A stretch of 64,000 nucleotides of DNA from Gnetum montanum (Eukaryota; Streptophyta; Gnetopsida; Gnetales; Gnetaceae), in NCBI GenBank assembly GCA_015680685.1, contig MNCI01000175.1, positions 1 through 64,000 on the forward strand, given 5' to 3'. The notes beneath the pieces were generated by a model. It was not told the DNA's origin, did not search any database, and saw only the letters and a program-made list of their open reading frames with translations. Made by a program: the position numbers and the translations under genes. Shown here one piece after another: positions 11,531-22,727 of the stretch. The stretch's first letter is position 1, and each line of letters starts with the position of its first letter.

Positions 11531-12437
11531 TGATGAGCTAGCCAAATTTTGGTGTTGATTTACCTTCATTGTAGAGATGTCATCTTATCTATGACTAACT
11601 CGTGAGTTGTATCCATGGAGGAATAGTTTAAAGTTAAAAATATCATCAAGATAATAAATGATTATATCCATATTCGATTGAAACTCCATACTTATGATTA
11701 TCACTCATCCATAAATCAAAGTCTTTATCCTAGCTTCTAATCTTAAGTCCAAAGGTGAAAACAAATGATTAAACTAAATTGAAAACATATAAAATTAACA
11801 TAAATGTTAGAAGATTACAAAGTAGATGTCACCTAATGTGTTACCCTCCTTTATATCAACTTCACAACCTCATAAGAAGTCAACAATTGTTAATTGCCAC
11901 AAAGTCTCAACAATCCTCCTTAATAAATTTCAATACAATAACTTAAGAAGGGATTCAATTTGGCATGGATTTCTTGGAGTTTGGCTAAAAAAATCCCCTA
12001 TTAAATATTTGGCTTCCTCATTTATACTAAAAAAGACTTGATCAAAATTAGGAATCATTATTTAGAAAATCCATTTACATCGAAGAAATTTATGTCAATC
12101 GATTACAAAGTATCGAACAATATCATGGTTGTTGTGTTCTTTGATGATCGATATAGATAATCTCAGTGATGCAAATTAGTATCTTGATTACTTGGCAAGG
12201 TATTTTTTCTCGTAATTCAATGTTATTGACCTTTAGCATGCCAGCTACAAAAATCGATATGTTTTGGGTTGATATCCACTAATCTTGCAATGACCTATGA
12301 TATGAAAGACTTAATAAAGTTTTTAGTACTTATCAATAGTTATTGCAAAAATTGATGATCTTTAATAAGGTAAAATAGTAAAAGAGAAATGTTAAGCCTT
12401 TAACAAGTTAAAAACTTGAATAATCAAGGGTTTAACA
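11531..12437 (-). mobile_element. Family B LTR shared by two head-to-tail units (907 bp)
   Basis: On + it starts TGATGAGCTAGCC and ends GGGTTTAACA. It aligns throughout with 37,086-38,015 (e.g. GTAGAGATGTCA and TTGAAACTCCA), with an estimated identity near 80 percent. A PBS adjoins its left side and a PPT its right side. In minus orientation it is therefore the 3' LTR of the unit to the right and the 5' LTR of the unit to the left. This single LTR joins two internal regions. Confidence 0.85.
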
Positions 12438-12448
12438 TAGCCCCCAAC
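12438..12448 (-). other. Polypurine tract of the full B unit
   Basis: The minus strand reads GTTGGGGGCTA immediately before the LTR start TGTTAAACCC. The counterpart at 38,016-38,027 reads AGTTGGGGGCCT. Confidence 0.75.
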
Positions 12449-12926
12449 TAGCCTTTGTCCAATGCATGGCTAATTGAGGTGATTAAATATATAAAATTTC
12501 CAATATATATCAATTGCCAACCTACATAACACCACTAATAAAATAGCTAACTAAAATAGTGAAACTAAAATTCAATATATATTAGCATAATATTCCTGCT
12601 AATATCCTTTTGCAAAGAGAAATCAAACTCTATCATATTATAATTAGATGATGATATATGTATAAAAAAAATAAAAATAAAAATTAACCATTAACCATCC
12701 ATCATAGTTCTAGTTTAAAAAAAAATTAAATTGTTCATGTATCACCATAATGGATACACAACCATAAAAATAAACAAAAATAAGATAAAATTGAGGCAAG
12801 GATCAATCCTCTCATCCTTCCTCCACCTCCATATATTTTTCAAAATGAGAGGGCTCTTCTCCTTCATCATTATCCCAAATTTGAGAATGGATATGTTTTT
12901 CCATGTTTTCCATCCTCTTATCCATG
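12449..12926 (-). pseudogene. End of the env-position ORF of the full B unit (interrupted by Tat)
   Basis: The minus frame with MDKRMENMEKHIHSQIWD near 12,860-12,925 matches MDKRMADIQKHVHPQIQD at 38,400-38,500. The ORF lies between integrase and the 3' LTR, the position of the env-like ORF in Athila elements. The Tat element splits it directly upstream of this Met. Function unknown. Confidence 0.6.
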
Positions 12927-12931
12927 GTGAT
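12927..12931. repeat. Target-site duplication GTGAT, left copy
   Basis: GTGAT precedes the Tat 5' LTR and recurs at 30,117-30,121. The unoccupied sister site at about 38,500 reads CCATGGTGATGAGGGTTGAG with a single copy. Confidence 0.95.
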
Positions 12932-13089
12932 TGAAACATCGCAGAAATCGCGAATCGGCCTAAGGCGAAGATTCACGATTTTGGCAAAAGTTCATGGCAA
13001 AATTCCAGAAGGCAGAACAAGGCGAAATGGCACCCAACATCAAGTCTCCAAGTTCCTTACAGATTCCAAATTTTACTATGTTTTTTATC

Positions 13090-13545
13090 TTTACGCTACA
13101 TTACGCAACATAGCGTAATGACGCTTAGCGTAAAACGACTTAATATAGTCTGACATCAGAAGGTAACTTACTTCAGCAGATTTGGTGAAGCTTAAGGCCT
13201 AAGCAGCGTAATATGTGACTTCTTGCATATTCTACTAAGTCTTTTTGTCTAGAGTCGAACTTACGCTTTGTTACATAAGGTAGCGTAATGAGCTTCAAAA
13301 AGGTCAAAGGGAAAGTCCAAAGGAAGCGCAACAGATTAAGTTCCTTTCTTTTGCAGATTGATCACTTTACGCTAGTTACACTACACCACGTACGACAAGC
13401 GTAATTTACTGACGAGTTGATCCATTTTTATGCTTCACTACGCTTTGCTGCGTAAATGAGAGTAAAACAACTTGACTCACTCTTTCCATGCTTTGTTATG
13501 CTCCGCCACGCAACGCAGCATAAACAAATGTAATACAGCGTAAAG
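13090..13545 (+). promoter_or_regulatory. U3 cluster of TTACGC / GCGTAA inverted words
   Basis: Paired TACGCT and AGCGTAA words recur: TACGCTACATTACGCAACA then AGCGTAATGACG near 13,092-13,136, AGCGTAAT at 13,205, TTACGCT at 13,261, AGCGTAATG at 13,283, TTACGCTAG at 13,367, AAGCGTAAT at 13,398 and TACGCTTTGCTGCGTAAAT near 13,439. Such repeated inverted words upstream of the TATA box look like a protein-binding array. The binder is unknown. Confidence 0.6.
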
Positions 13546-13751
13546 TCGACTAAAGTGGTTACACATTTGCTATCCATGCGCGCAATACGTTGATGAGCGT
13601 ATTGTGCATAATCATGAAGTAGCTTCGGCAAAAGTGCTGATAGTGTATGTTGCAATGTGACATGACATAGCCAGTTCGTCAAGTCAGCGGTATCCGGAAA
13701 GTTAGGGACATGTGTCATCAAGGCCATGCCTTTTTTGTATGTTGTCAAACT

Positions 13752-13759
13752 TATAAATA
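13752..13759 (+). promoter_or_regulatory. TATA box of Tat 5' LTR
   Basis: TATAAATA within CTTATAAATACCCTGG. It is conserved at 29,338-29,345 in the 3' LTR and matched by TATAAATA in the second Tat LTR (60,533-60,540, minus strand). Confidence 0.75.
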
Positions 13760-14535
13760 CCCTGGTTGCTAGAGGGGACTAGGGACTTTTGGACTTTTTC
13801 AGAGTAGAGCGGCAGTTAGCATCTTCAAACTCTTGGCAGTTATCATCTCTGAGTAGAAACAAGAGACATTTTTCGAGCATTGGTAGTAGGAGCAATCATA
13901 CCTTTTGGCAAAAATACAATTCTCCCACCGGCGATCCTTGGCAGTTTTGAGCAGAGGCTACCCAAAGCGAAGAAGATAGATCAGAGATCGAGAGATTATC
14001 TGGTGAGGTTGGTAAGATATATTGATTAGACACAGTTGATTGATAGGCATCCAAGCTTGACCTTCCTTGCACTTCATCTTTGGCTTACAAGGTAGATTAA
14101 GCTTCATTCTGCACTCCTTGTTAGACAGTTTTTCTTATTATTTTGTGTATATTTCGCATAAGATAATCGGAGTCTTCCCATTGTAACTTTGTGTACAAAA
14201 TACTCAATTTTTCGGGTCAAGGTACAGATCTTGAAATCACGCATTTCACTTAAATCCAATTCCCTTTTGTTGCGTTAACGTTATCATTGTTGTGATTTAT
14301 CTACATCGTTTTCCTCTCCTTTCGCGATTTATCGAATCAAATCGTTCCACGAAACACTTATAATCTTAGTCGATTTACTGATTTAGTAAGTCCCTGTCTG
14401 ATCGACAAGACCATTCAGGGCACTGCGGATTTGTTTTTCTCTAGCACAGCCCTCGCACGGATCCGTGGTTAAGATTGTGTACACGGATTTTGTTTGGTAT
14501 TCTAGCTACTGACATTTTCTATCGTTATAGTTCTC

Positions 14536-14553
14536 TGGCACTAGAAGGAGGGC
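14536..14553 (+). other. Candidate Tat primer-binding site
   Basis: TGGCACTAGAAGGAGGG lies six bases after the 5' LTR end. Location and the leading TGG fit a PBS (complement of a tRNA CCA end). I cannot assign the tRNA with confidence. Confidence 0.5.
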
Positions 14554-14781
14554 CTAGGCTCTAATTCATATTTTTACGGGTAGCCCTGTAAGAAATCTAT
14601 ACTAGCGTTTCCAATAACATGAACGTAATACCTCTAGGGAAGTTTACGAAGCATCGTGCGGTGTAGATTGGTCACAGTAACGATTCCTTTGGAATCCTAC
14701 AGGGTAGAAAGCTTAATAGCGATCTTCTTTGTCCATCGCCTTTTAGATCCATTCATTCATCGTCGTCAACCTATTTGATCA

Positions 14782-17700
14782 ATGGATTCTGCATACATGA
14801 CCACAGCCGCCATGATTACCATTGACTCAGGTGTCACATCTGTGAACCCTATTACCGTCACCGGACCAACCTCTGGTGTTGTAGGACCTCAGGGACCATT
14901 GCATCATTCATTGAGGTTACAGGGCAAAGATCCTATTTTCACTGTTGTGATGCCTGAGGAATATAACTTCATATGCATCAAGATCCAGGCGAAGCTGGCT
15001 CTCAGCCGAGCCGAGATCAAAGCAAAACGAAATTTTAAGATGATCCACTGAGGGGGTCAGGACTTTACCCCTACCACCTATGACATCATTCCTTTGACAG
15101 AACATCACCATGAAATTATAACACAGTTGGTCATGGATAGGAGCTAGGCTACATGGGCTATGCTGGAACCCCAGAATGAGGAGGAAGAAGATGATGAATT
15201 TGCAACCCAGTCTGAACATTCATATCACACTCTTAGTCCTCATACCTACATAAATCCCTTATTCCCTTTCAATGGAGAAGCCGCCCATATTAATCTCGCC
15301 GTGACCACACAAACTCACGGTCCTGTTGTCCTGCAAGCCACTACGTAGCCATCTGGGCTGCAGGTGCAAATACCCCAAAATAACATGGAGGCGGTCTCAT
15401 CACCATGCGTAATCAGCATTCCGTCGGTGGTCCTAGCATCCACCGTGCCCCATTTCATCCCTCAGATCCAACCCCATGCCATATCTACAACTCGCCTAGT
15501 GCAGACTTTATCGCTGCCGCCCCCTCCAACCCAACAGATCACCACCATCATTCAACCACAGATATCCATCCAACAACCTGTCGTGAGTCAGTGGACCATC
15601 CCCGCGGCCCAGCATAACCAGTCTGCGGTATATGGCGTGCAACCCTCAATTGCACCTGCAACTCATATTCCGCAGATGGTCCCACAATATCCTTATCCCT
15701 ATCCCGTGCAGCCAGCGGTGGCTAACCTTTCTTCTCAAACCGGTGGATGGTGGTCCTCACAAGCACCTCTGTCCGTAGGGATCCTTGCCACACCATCTGC
15801 CGGCCAAACCATCCCTTCATTTCCACTCCTCGGCACTGCTCTCCCAATTCAATCCCCTATGCCTCTTGCATAAACATCTTCATCGACTGGCTTAGATCAG
15901 GCCTTCTTGCTTATTCAGACCCTCATCGAGGAGGTTAGACGCCTTAAGGCCACTGGTTCAGACACTATATAGATCATGAACTTCTATCAAGATGATCCTA
16001 TTAGTCCAGCGGTCCCCATGCTGTCGTTTCCCCCAGGGATGTCCTTACCTTATTTTACCAAGTATAATGGGGAGGGAGATTCTAACGCTTACTTGGTCAC
16101 TTTCAGATCCGAATCCTTGTTGTTACAACAATGGCCTCACACGATTATCCATGTCTTTGCTATGTCTTTGAAAGGGAAATCTTTAGATTGGTATCGAGCC
16201 CTCCCTTGCTCTTCCATCTCAACCTTGGAAGAGCTTCTGACACAATTCGTGACTCGCTTTAAATACAACTTAAAGCCAGAAGTCACGTTAGATCAACTCA
16301 TGGGAGTGAAACAAGACCCACTCAAACCAGTCCAAAAGTTCATACAGCACTGGAGTGCTACTTTGAATGAAATCCATGAGCCAATCGCGAAGCCACACTT
16401 ACTGGCTATCTTCAAAGGAGTAGTCAATGACTTTATCAAGTCTAAGCTGTATTACCTTTCCACTAACTTCTTACATCAGATCTTCGCTCAAACTAAAAGC
16501 ATCCAAGATGCTGCGGAGGCCAGCAAAGACCCGGCGTATGTCGCCTACAAAAATGCTCACAACAAGGGCAAGGACAAAGGTAAAGTGACGACAATGACAG
16601 TAGCTGCACTGGCTAAGGGCACAAAGAACAAGAACAAGAAGGCACCTACAGTGCCTCTTGAGACCACGACTAGTGCAAGTAGCACCAGCCAAGACACAGC
16701 TGCCCCTGAAAAGCCCCCCAGCCAAAACCAAATTTTGAGTATAAAGATCGCTCAAAGTATACAGCCCTGCCTGTAAAAACACTCAGAACTATTGAAACAA
16801 TTGTTAGGGGTAGGATACATTCAGCCCAAGAAGGTATCTGAAGAAGCTTTGAAGCATCACAGACGTCATTGTGAACTGCTGAAGAATCCTTTTTTACCCC
16901 TACCTGACAAACCACTAGTTCTGAGGTCTTTCAGGCTTGACTGTTTCTGTGACTACCACTAGTTGTGTGGTCACGATACAGATTACTACTAGGTGTTGAA
17001 AGATGATATTCAACGCATGATTGACAATGGCTCACTCAAACTAGATAGCAGTAGTCCAACGTGTTCGGAAAACCAAGCGTTTCACGTGTACAAGGATCCG
17101 TTGAATGCAAACAACGCACCCTACACGATCAGCGTGGTGAGTATGGACGGTGAGAAGAAAGTACCGTCCAAACAACCTTTTGTGTTGCATGTACCTACCA
17201 ACTCACCAAGGGGGATAGGCTTTTCACTGGCAGCCATTGGTGTCTTGCGGCCACCTTTCATCATCCGAGTGCCTTCTCTAGATTTAACTCAGCCTCCCAA
17301 TAACAGTAAAGCCGCGGCCATGTCCGTGCCCACACCTAAGGTGCCATTCATTATTAAGGTGCCAAAATCACTAGCTGCCCCTTTTACGTAGGGGCAAGCT
17401 TCTAACGCAAGTCACCAACCATCATCTAATAAGCAAAAGGAAGGGGATGTGTCTAGTAATGCCGCTAAAAACCATACTATGCTAGGCTTCGCTAGGCCTA
17501 AGACTTTGGCCTCTGTCCCTACATCTGCGCCTTTTGGGCAAGACAAGGGTACAGAAACACAACCACCATCCCTCGGCAAGAAAAAGAACAACTCCCTGAC
17601 CGATGTTGTTCTGCCCAAGGAGATCTGTCTCTTAGGGCCAATGGAAGAAGACAAAGGGGACAAACAAGCCAGTCGAGAACGGGATCTTCTCGACGTGTTT

Positions 17701-17943
17701 ACGCAGGTCAAACAGGCTCTCAAATAAAAAAATACAACGCTGAGCCTCTATGACCTGCTCATGACATCTCAAAAACACCATGAGGCCATGGTCCACATGA
17801 TGACATCCATACCTGTGGAGGAAAGCTTACCAGCAGAGGAGGAAGCGATACAAGCTGTCATGTTTCTCTCCGACACTGAACGACCTAAACCTACCTCGTT
17901 GACCTTTTATGACGAATCCATCAAAGACGATCTAGAGAAAGGT
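14782..17943 (+). pseudogene. gag: Tat gag (upstream part of gag-protease frame)
   Basis: A single + frame runs from ATG 14,782 to the TGA at 18,571-18,573, interrupted by about a dozen stops but with no frameshift. The N-terminal 400 residues are acidic, then Pro/Gln-rich (15,364-15,873). The retrotransposon gag domain lies at about 16,030-16,550 (YFTKYNGEGDSNAYLVTF, then LKGKSLDWYRAL, then ITRF-like VTRFKYNL). At 16,940-17,040 comes CFCDYH-stop-LCGHDTDYY-stop-VLKDDIQ, the His/Cys region usual in Tat gag. Most stops are TAG where CAG or TGG is expected (16,960 and 16,990, for example), consistent with C-to-T decay. The capsid role follows from the family. Confidence 0.85.
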
Positions 17944-18573
17944 TAGGTGAAAACTAAGCCCATGTTTATCACCATCCGGATCAGTCAATACCAGATCCGG
18001 AGGGTGCACGTGGATGATGGTGCAACTACAAATGTCATTCCTTATCCCATCATGGATAGGTTGGGTCTGGTCAACCAAATCAATCCCACAATGACAACAT
18101 GTGTAAAGTCGTTCAGCAGAGCACAGGTTCAGATCAAGGGGATGGTGTGCATAGAATTTGTGGCAGGGGATCAATTCCCAATGGATGCCACATTCCTTGT
18201 CGTCGGGGAGATGCCTGGGTTCAACTTAATTCTAGGAAGGTCCTGGTTAGCCCAACTGAGGGAAGTTTCGTCACCTATACACTAGGAAATACACCTACCC
18301 TACGCAGGGGGAGAAGTTGTAATACGTGGTGACAAAATCACCCCCAGAACTATCAACAATATCGAAGAGGAATGGGGTTCGGAGATAGAAAAATTGAATA
18401 ATCAAACCCATCCCCGAATCCCCGAACAAACCAAAGCGAATGATGACAGTCTAGCCTGGGCCAACCTGCCATTCTAGGATGGTGATGTGGAAGAGCCAGG
18501 CCGCAAATCTCCCCGCCCTTATGCATCACTGAATGTGAAGGCCATCAAGAAGCAATTACGAATTAGTGATTGA
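17944..18573 (+). pseudogene. pro: Tat aspartic protease (end of gag-protease frame)
   Basis: This is the same frame as gag. HVDDGATTNVIP at about 18,007-18,042 is the active-site region, with D-D-G where D-T/S-G is usual and found as a variant in plant gypsy proteases. FNLILGRSWLAQL at about 18,219-18,258 is the C-terminal ILGR motif. Stops lie at 17,944, 18,283 and 18,475. The frame ends at 18,571, and RT begins only about 5 kb later. In Ogre-type Tat elements protease and RT are likewise separated by an intron. Confidence 0.85.
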
Positions 18574-19097
18574 TCTGGATGGCCTTTACGCGCATCTTCA
18601 TGTCCCTACTAATTTTTCCTTTTACGCTTAGCAGTTTACATATTTACGCTCACTATTCATTACGCTATTCACATTTCTTTATATACACTATTTACGCTCT
18701 TTGATCATTTTAGTACAATTACGCAGAAATGTACATTATTATTAATTACGCTTTCAAAATTATGCAGATGGCCTGCAACGGCCTAAAACTAGTAATGACC
18801 TGCAATGGCCTTAAACTAGAAATGGCCCGTAGTGGCCTAAAACTACCTCGTATCTTACACAAACACTACCTGGTGGTCCATGATGGCCTTAAACTAGCAA
18901 TTCCGTGTTATAGCAATGCCAACTATCAATAGTCTTTAAAAATTCCACTTACGCTTTACAAATAACGATATAAAACCAAAAATAAATAAATATACAAATA
19001 GCATTTAAAACCATACAGAAAAGCTTAATGCCAACGTTGTCAACATTCATATACCCATTGTTCAATCCCAATCAATAAAATTATGCGTAAGTTACAG
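18574..19097. other. Start of protease-RT spacer with motif cluster and mini-array
   Basis: No sense gene. TTACGC/TACGCT words cluster at 18,610-18,730, like those in the LTR U3. At 18,765-18,905 a short array of GGCCTTAAACTAGCAA-type repeats follows, related to the array after integrase. It lies directly downstream of the stop of the antisense gene. Confidence 0.6.
18765..18905. repeat. Short copy of the Tat tandem motif
   Basis: Four to five degenerate units such as GACCTGCAATGGCCTTAAAC and GTCCATGATGGCCTTAAACT. They share the core YATGRC...TWAAACTAGCA with the post-integrase array at 26,849-27,345. Confidence 0.65.
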
Positions 19098-19324
19098 TTA
19101 TGCATCTCCCCTAGTGCCACTATCACCAGTATCCCTTAGGTCAGGCTCCAAGCCTAATAAATCCTCCTCAAGTGGGTCGTCCTTCTTAGAAGGTATTCCT
19201 TCGTGAGGAATGCCATCCCCATGAGGCCCTTGCTCCAACGTCGACTCCACAAGAGGACGCTCTTTGCTATTACGCTCCTCTTCTTGTGCTTGTTCCTCAT
19301 CCTGTTCTCCTTCACCCTCTAATT
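19098..19324 (-). pseudogene. Last exon of the antisense gene, acidic tail
   Basis: The frame LEGEGEQDEEQAQEEERNSK to a terminal TAA at 19,098-19,100 is free of stops over 75 codons and strongly acidic. The preceding AG near 19,325 is a plausible acceptor but gives a one-base phase mismatch with exon 7. Confidence 0.5.
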
Positions 19325-19408
19325 CTTGTACATGTATATAGCAAATGCGTTAGCAAAGACTTGACATCACAACTAAGAAAAATTAGATTCAATAATGTTT
19401 AAACTTAC

Positions 19409-20226
19409 TCGCGATGATCCTGCTTCCGCAGCAAAAGGGAGCTTTTCTAAACCAATCGATAGGCGCTGCATGATTTCATCCTTAGTTAATTCAGACCATA
19501 CGTCGTTTCCTAGAGCAACACCAGCTTTCACCTTCCCCTTTTCCACACTGGTCCAGCGAGGCGGGTCAAGGAAGAAAGTAGGGACAGTAGTCTCGCCCCC
19601 GGGAAGAGACATTTCTCTTTTTGGTGACACGTTTATTGTCACCTGCTCCTAAAAAGTTTCGAAAGCTTGGGATGTGCCAATGACATCCAGGAATACCCAC
19701 AAGCATTAAGCTTCAACGGTAGAATCACAATAATGCTGACGATAAGTGATACTCTCTCGCTTATACAAATGCTTGCGATCCTTTTCTTTCTGCCCCCACT
19801 CTTGCACGCTTGCGCAGAAATCCTTCCAGTCTTGGCTTTTCTGTGATAAAAGCTCTATTTGTATCCACTACTCCACCAAATCCTGACTGGTTTGCACACT
19901 GTTCCTGATTGCGGTCCAATAGCGAGAGTAGTCAATCACAGCTGTGCACCAGTCGTCCTCACCCGTTTCCCGCGCCTGCAGGAACTGGCATCGCAATTTC
20001 AAGTCTCCGACCTCTATGGCCAGAGACTCCTTCTCCCTCTCTAACCTCTGCGGCCTTTTCCAGAGGTCTTCATTGACACTCTTACTCTCTCACAAGGAGC
20101 GAGTCGAGCGTAACGCATATTTACAGATTTTCTCATAAATGCTGTGTGGCACAATCGCCCCGTCAGATGGAGGCTCCACTGTGTCCAAATCAATGGGCTC
20201 CATTGGGTCCCATCGAAGGCGAGCTC
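19409..20226 (-). pseudogene. Exon 7 of the antisense gene, coiled-coil-like
   Basis: 818 bases with no frameshift and four stops. RLEREKESLAIEVGDLKLRC suggests coiled coil, followed by Gln/Lys-rich helices and a compact end (TVPTFFLDPPRW). It ends at CGA|GTAAGT, a consensus donor. The upstream boundary is uncertain: the clear acceptor is CAG|GAGCTC at 20,226, but the best donor of exon 6 leaves a 37-bp intron and a one-base phase mismatch. Confidence 0.6.
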
Positions 20227-20774
20227 CTGATAGCAAACATTATCAATATAAATGAAACATTACCACTTTTTAATAACGTAAACCCATTGATGATATAACA
20301 TATCGGCTCTAGGATCAACACACTCAAGGCGCTCGATCATATTGCTAACAATGCCTTCCATGAAGGCAAAGTTGTCAGGAAACTCTCTCCATGTTCTGCT
20401 TATAGAGGTGGGCATGGAGGCATCCTCTTCACCTGTAGCATAATTTAGTTAAAAATCCTAATTATTAACAAAACACCTCAAGACATCCAATACGTTTACT
20501 ACCTATGCTTGTTACAGTGGGGAGTGCGTCAACAGTTCCCACCTCCTCCCTCTCTTCACGCACAAGGGTCTGTGCATCGCTAGTCCTAACAGCTGGGGCC
20601 TCTTCTTCCAAAATCAGGGCCCCTTCCCCACGACTTAATATTACTGCCCTTATCTTAGGGGTCAACTACTCCGTAGGTCTCACTGTTCAAATTACATACA
20701 CATTTAGACGATTCAAAATATCCTGAATAAAAATTGCATAATACAATAACTCACTACGTTTCTTTTATGCTTAC

Positions 20775-21818
20775 CAGGCGGAGGTTTACTCCGCTGAACT
20801 CTGACTTGCATGGTTCGACCTGTGCCACTCCCAGGCTCCACAGGGACCTCGATTAAGTGAAGCCTTTTACACCGAGCCAAGGGCTCTACAATTTCTACCG
20901 CCAAGCGTTTCCCTCGTGAAGCATCACCAGTGTAAGTGGGCATCACCACGCCTATGCTGTCGGGGCCTTGCACTCGAGATGCTACCAAATCCCTTGTCGT
21001 TATAGACAGAGATTCGCCAATCCCTTCCAGGGGATCCTTTCCACGGGTAGTGCCAAAAATGTGGGTAATCTAAGGTTTGGATAGCTGGTCTCGGTCTTGC
21101 TGCACCCAGACCCCATTCCTCTGGATGACCAAAAATTCAGCAAAACGCTGAAGGCAAGCTATGAAGAAGGCGTAATGCACGTTGAAACAAGAATTAAGCT
21201 TCAGCCTAATCATCTTAGTGCGTAATCCCTCAGCAAAATAGCTTGCCCAGTTGAACTAGGTCCCTTCCTCCATAACCTCCCGCATGATACAGGTCTATTC
21301 TATGGAAAAGAACTTTCCCTGCGAGAGTGTCTTGGGGAAAGCTCGGGCCCGGAATAGGGGATAAATCATCTTGGCAATCTCTAGTTCAATCTTCTCACAA
21401 GGGATCCCCTTAGGCTCCTTCTTGGCCCCTAACCACTCCTCTAGTCATTCCTAACAGGAAAGGCTCCTCTTCGTCTTTTCTTCTATGGGAAGGTCATCAG
21501 AGGGGACGCCGAAAAGGTCTACAAAAAGCTGAGCATCAATATCAAAATGTACACGTACGTGATGCACGCGCGTGTAGAAGCGCTCAGCCCTTTCGCTGAA
21601 GGAGTTGACCAGGGTTAACATTTCACTGGCGGGGACATCAGGGGTTATGGCCAAAAATAAGTGCATTAGCCTCGCTTAGCGTAGCTTGGTGACCAATGCA
21701 ACTAGGGCCACCACGTGGCCGAGCCAGCGTTGCGCCTCCTTGATGTTGCCGTAGCGGAAGAAAAGGGTATTCACCTCACGGCTGAAAATTGTAAGGGTAA
21801 TCTCCCAGGATTCCCTGG
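20775..21818 (-). pseudogene. Exon 4 of the antisense gene, long unidentified domain
   Basis: 1,044 bases read in one frame without a frameshift, with six stops mostly explained by single C-to-T or G-to-A changes. The sequence includes FDIDAQLFVDLFGVPSDDLP and FNWASYFAEGLRTKMIRLKL. The pattern (DLFG.P, then a helical stretch, then a KMIRLKLN-type segment) recalls the putative plant transposon protein domain found in extra ORFs of plant gypsy elements, but this is from memory and unproven. The donor reads CCTG|GTAAGC at 20,774. Confidence 0.6.
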
Positions 21819-21913
21819 CTGAACAATGCAAGACACATGTCAAAAAGAACTATTACGTGACATTCAAAATTCACAATTACACCACGCAACAATAAAATAC
21901 GTAGCAGTTTTAC

Positions 21914-22727
21914 TAGGTCCAAATGGTAAAGGAAATGGAGGAAGTTTCCTCTGTATGTCCGCAACGGTAAGGGGGGGATCCAAAGTCCAATCTTCATGTA
22001 GCCACCCGATATTCTGGCAATTCTTGAAAGCGTCAGCATAACGGGTGGGGTACTCATGAATGTCAAAGCCGATCTGCCCCATAACACCAGCACGTACATT
22101 GCTAGTAGAGGTAAATGCCTTTATTGCCGTTTCAGTCCACGTTAAGGTATCACCATCGCCTACTAACTTGTTCTCATGGATAAAAAACCTGTACCATACC
22201 ACATATGCTTATCTTACACTTTACAAAACTTAGACAATAGACATATAATGACAATACCGCCAATAAAAACCACTTACCCCCCTGAATAATACATCGTGCC
22301 TGGTGGGTTCTGGAAATAGGTTGAGACGTGACGGGCCACGAACAAAGTGTTGTATGCATGGTAACAGCTAAACTGAGCCATTTCCCAAATCCAACTTAAG
22401 CACCTTAATCCTCTGGCACTAAGTTCGCGGTACTGGGGACAACCAGTGTCGATATCCTCATCTGTCAAGAAAGCCAGAATTCCCTGCATAGAACCCACTA
22501 GCAGGTGCTCCAAAATGGCGCCAACGATATCTCCTGATAGGTGTGACCATACAATAATGCTATAATTACGCAGTAAAAACTGTAGAAACTCCAGCGCACC
22601 CTTTTGAAACCATATGGTCCTCCCATGCAACCGAGTCTGTGGGGGAGGAACATTAGCTTCGATTGGGTTTATGCAGCATAAAACCCCGACTATATCCAGG
22701 ACGATTAAGATGGGTCTTAACATGATA
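21914..22727 (-). pseudogene. Exons 2-3 of the antisense gene: HAD-fold NIF/FCP1-like domain
   Basis: Exon 2 begins RPILIVLDIVGVLC, matching the strand-1 motif of NIF/FCP1-like phosphatases (usually LDLDGTL/LDVNGLL). GALEFLQFLLRNYSIIVWS follows, matching the RPG..EFL..F....VWSS block. NTLFVARHVSTYFQNPPGT matches NTLL.DDSP....NPPHT. Across intron 2 (22,189-22,277, GTAAGT donor) comes LVGDGDTLTWTETAIKAF, then NVRAGVMGQIGFD, which matches the family C-terminus. The second Asp of DxD and the later DD pair are absent, so it would be inactive as a phosphatase. Family call by motif order; enzyme loss seen directly. Confidence 0.72.

Larger units (their letters stand above)
12932..14529 (+). repeat. 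Tat 5' LTR
   Basis: Starts TGAAACATCGCAG and ends CTATCGTTATA (CA mutated to TA). It aligns end to end with 28,522-30,116. U3 carries many TTACGCT/AGCGTAA words. A 14-bp segment near 13,622-13,640 is missing from the 3' LTR. Confidence 0.95.

Noticed and set aside
14917-15219. Open frame opposite to gag
   Set aside because: Shadow of the gag frame. It has no splice or domain support, unlike the antisense gene at 19-23 kb.
14782-18573. Altered genetic code (TAG read as Gln)
   Set aside because: Stops also occur at Trp and Arg positions and as TAA and TGA. Ordinary C-to-T and G-to-A decay explains them.
19859-20726. Several + strand open frames in the protease-RT spacer
   Set aside because: They are mirror images of exons on the minus strand, which keep phase across introns. 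The + frames do not.
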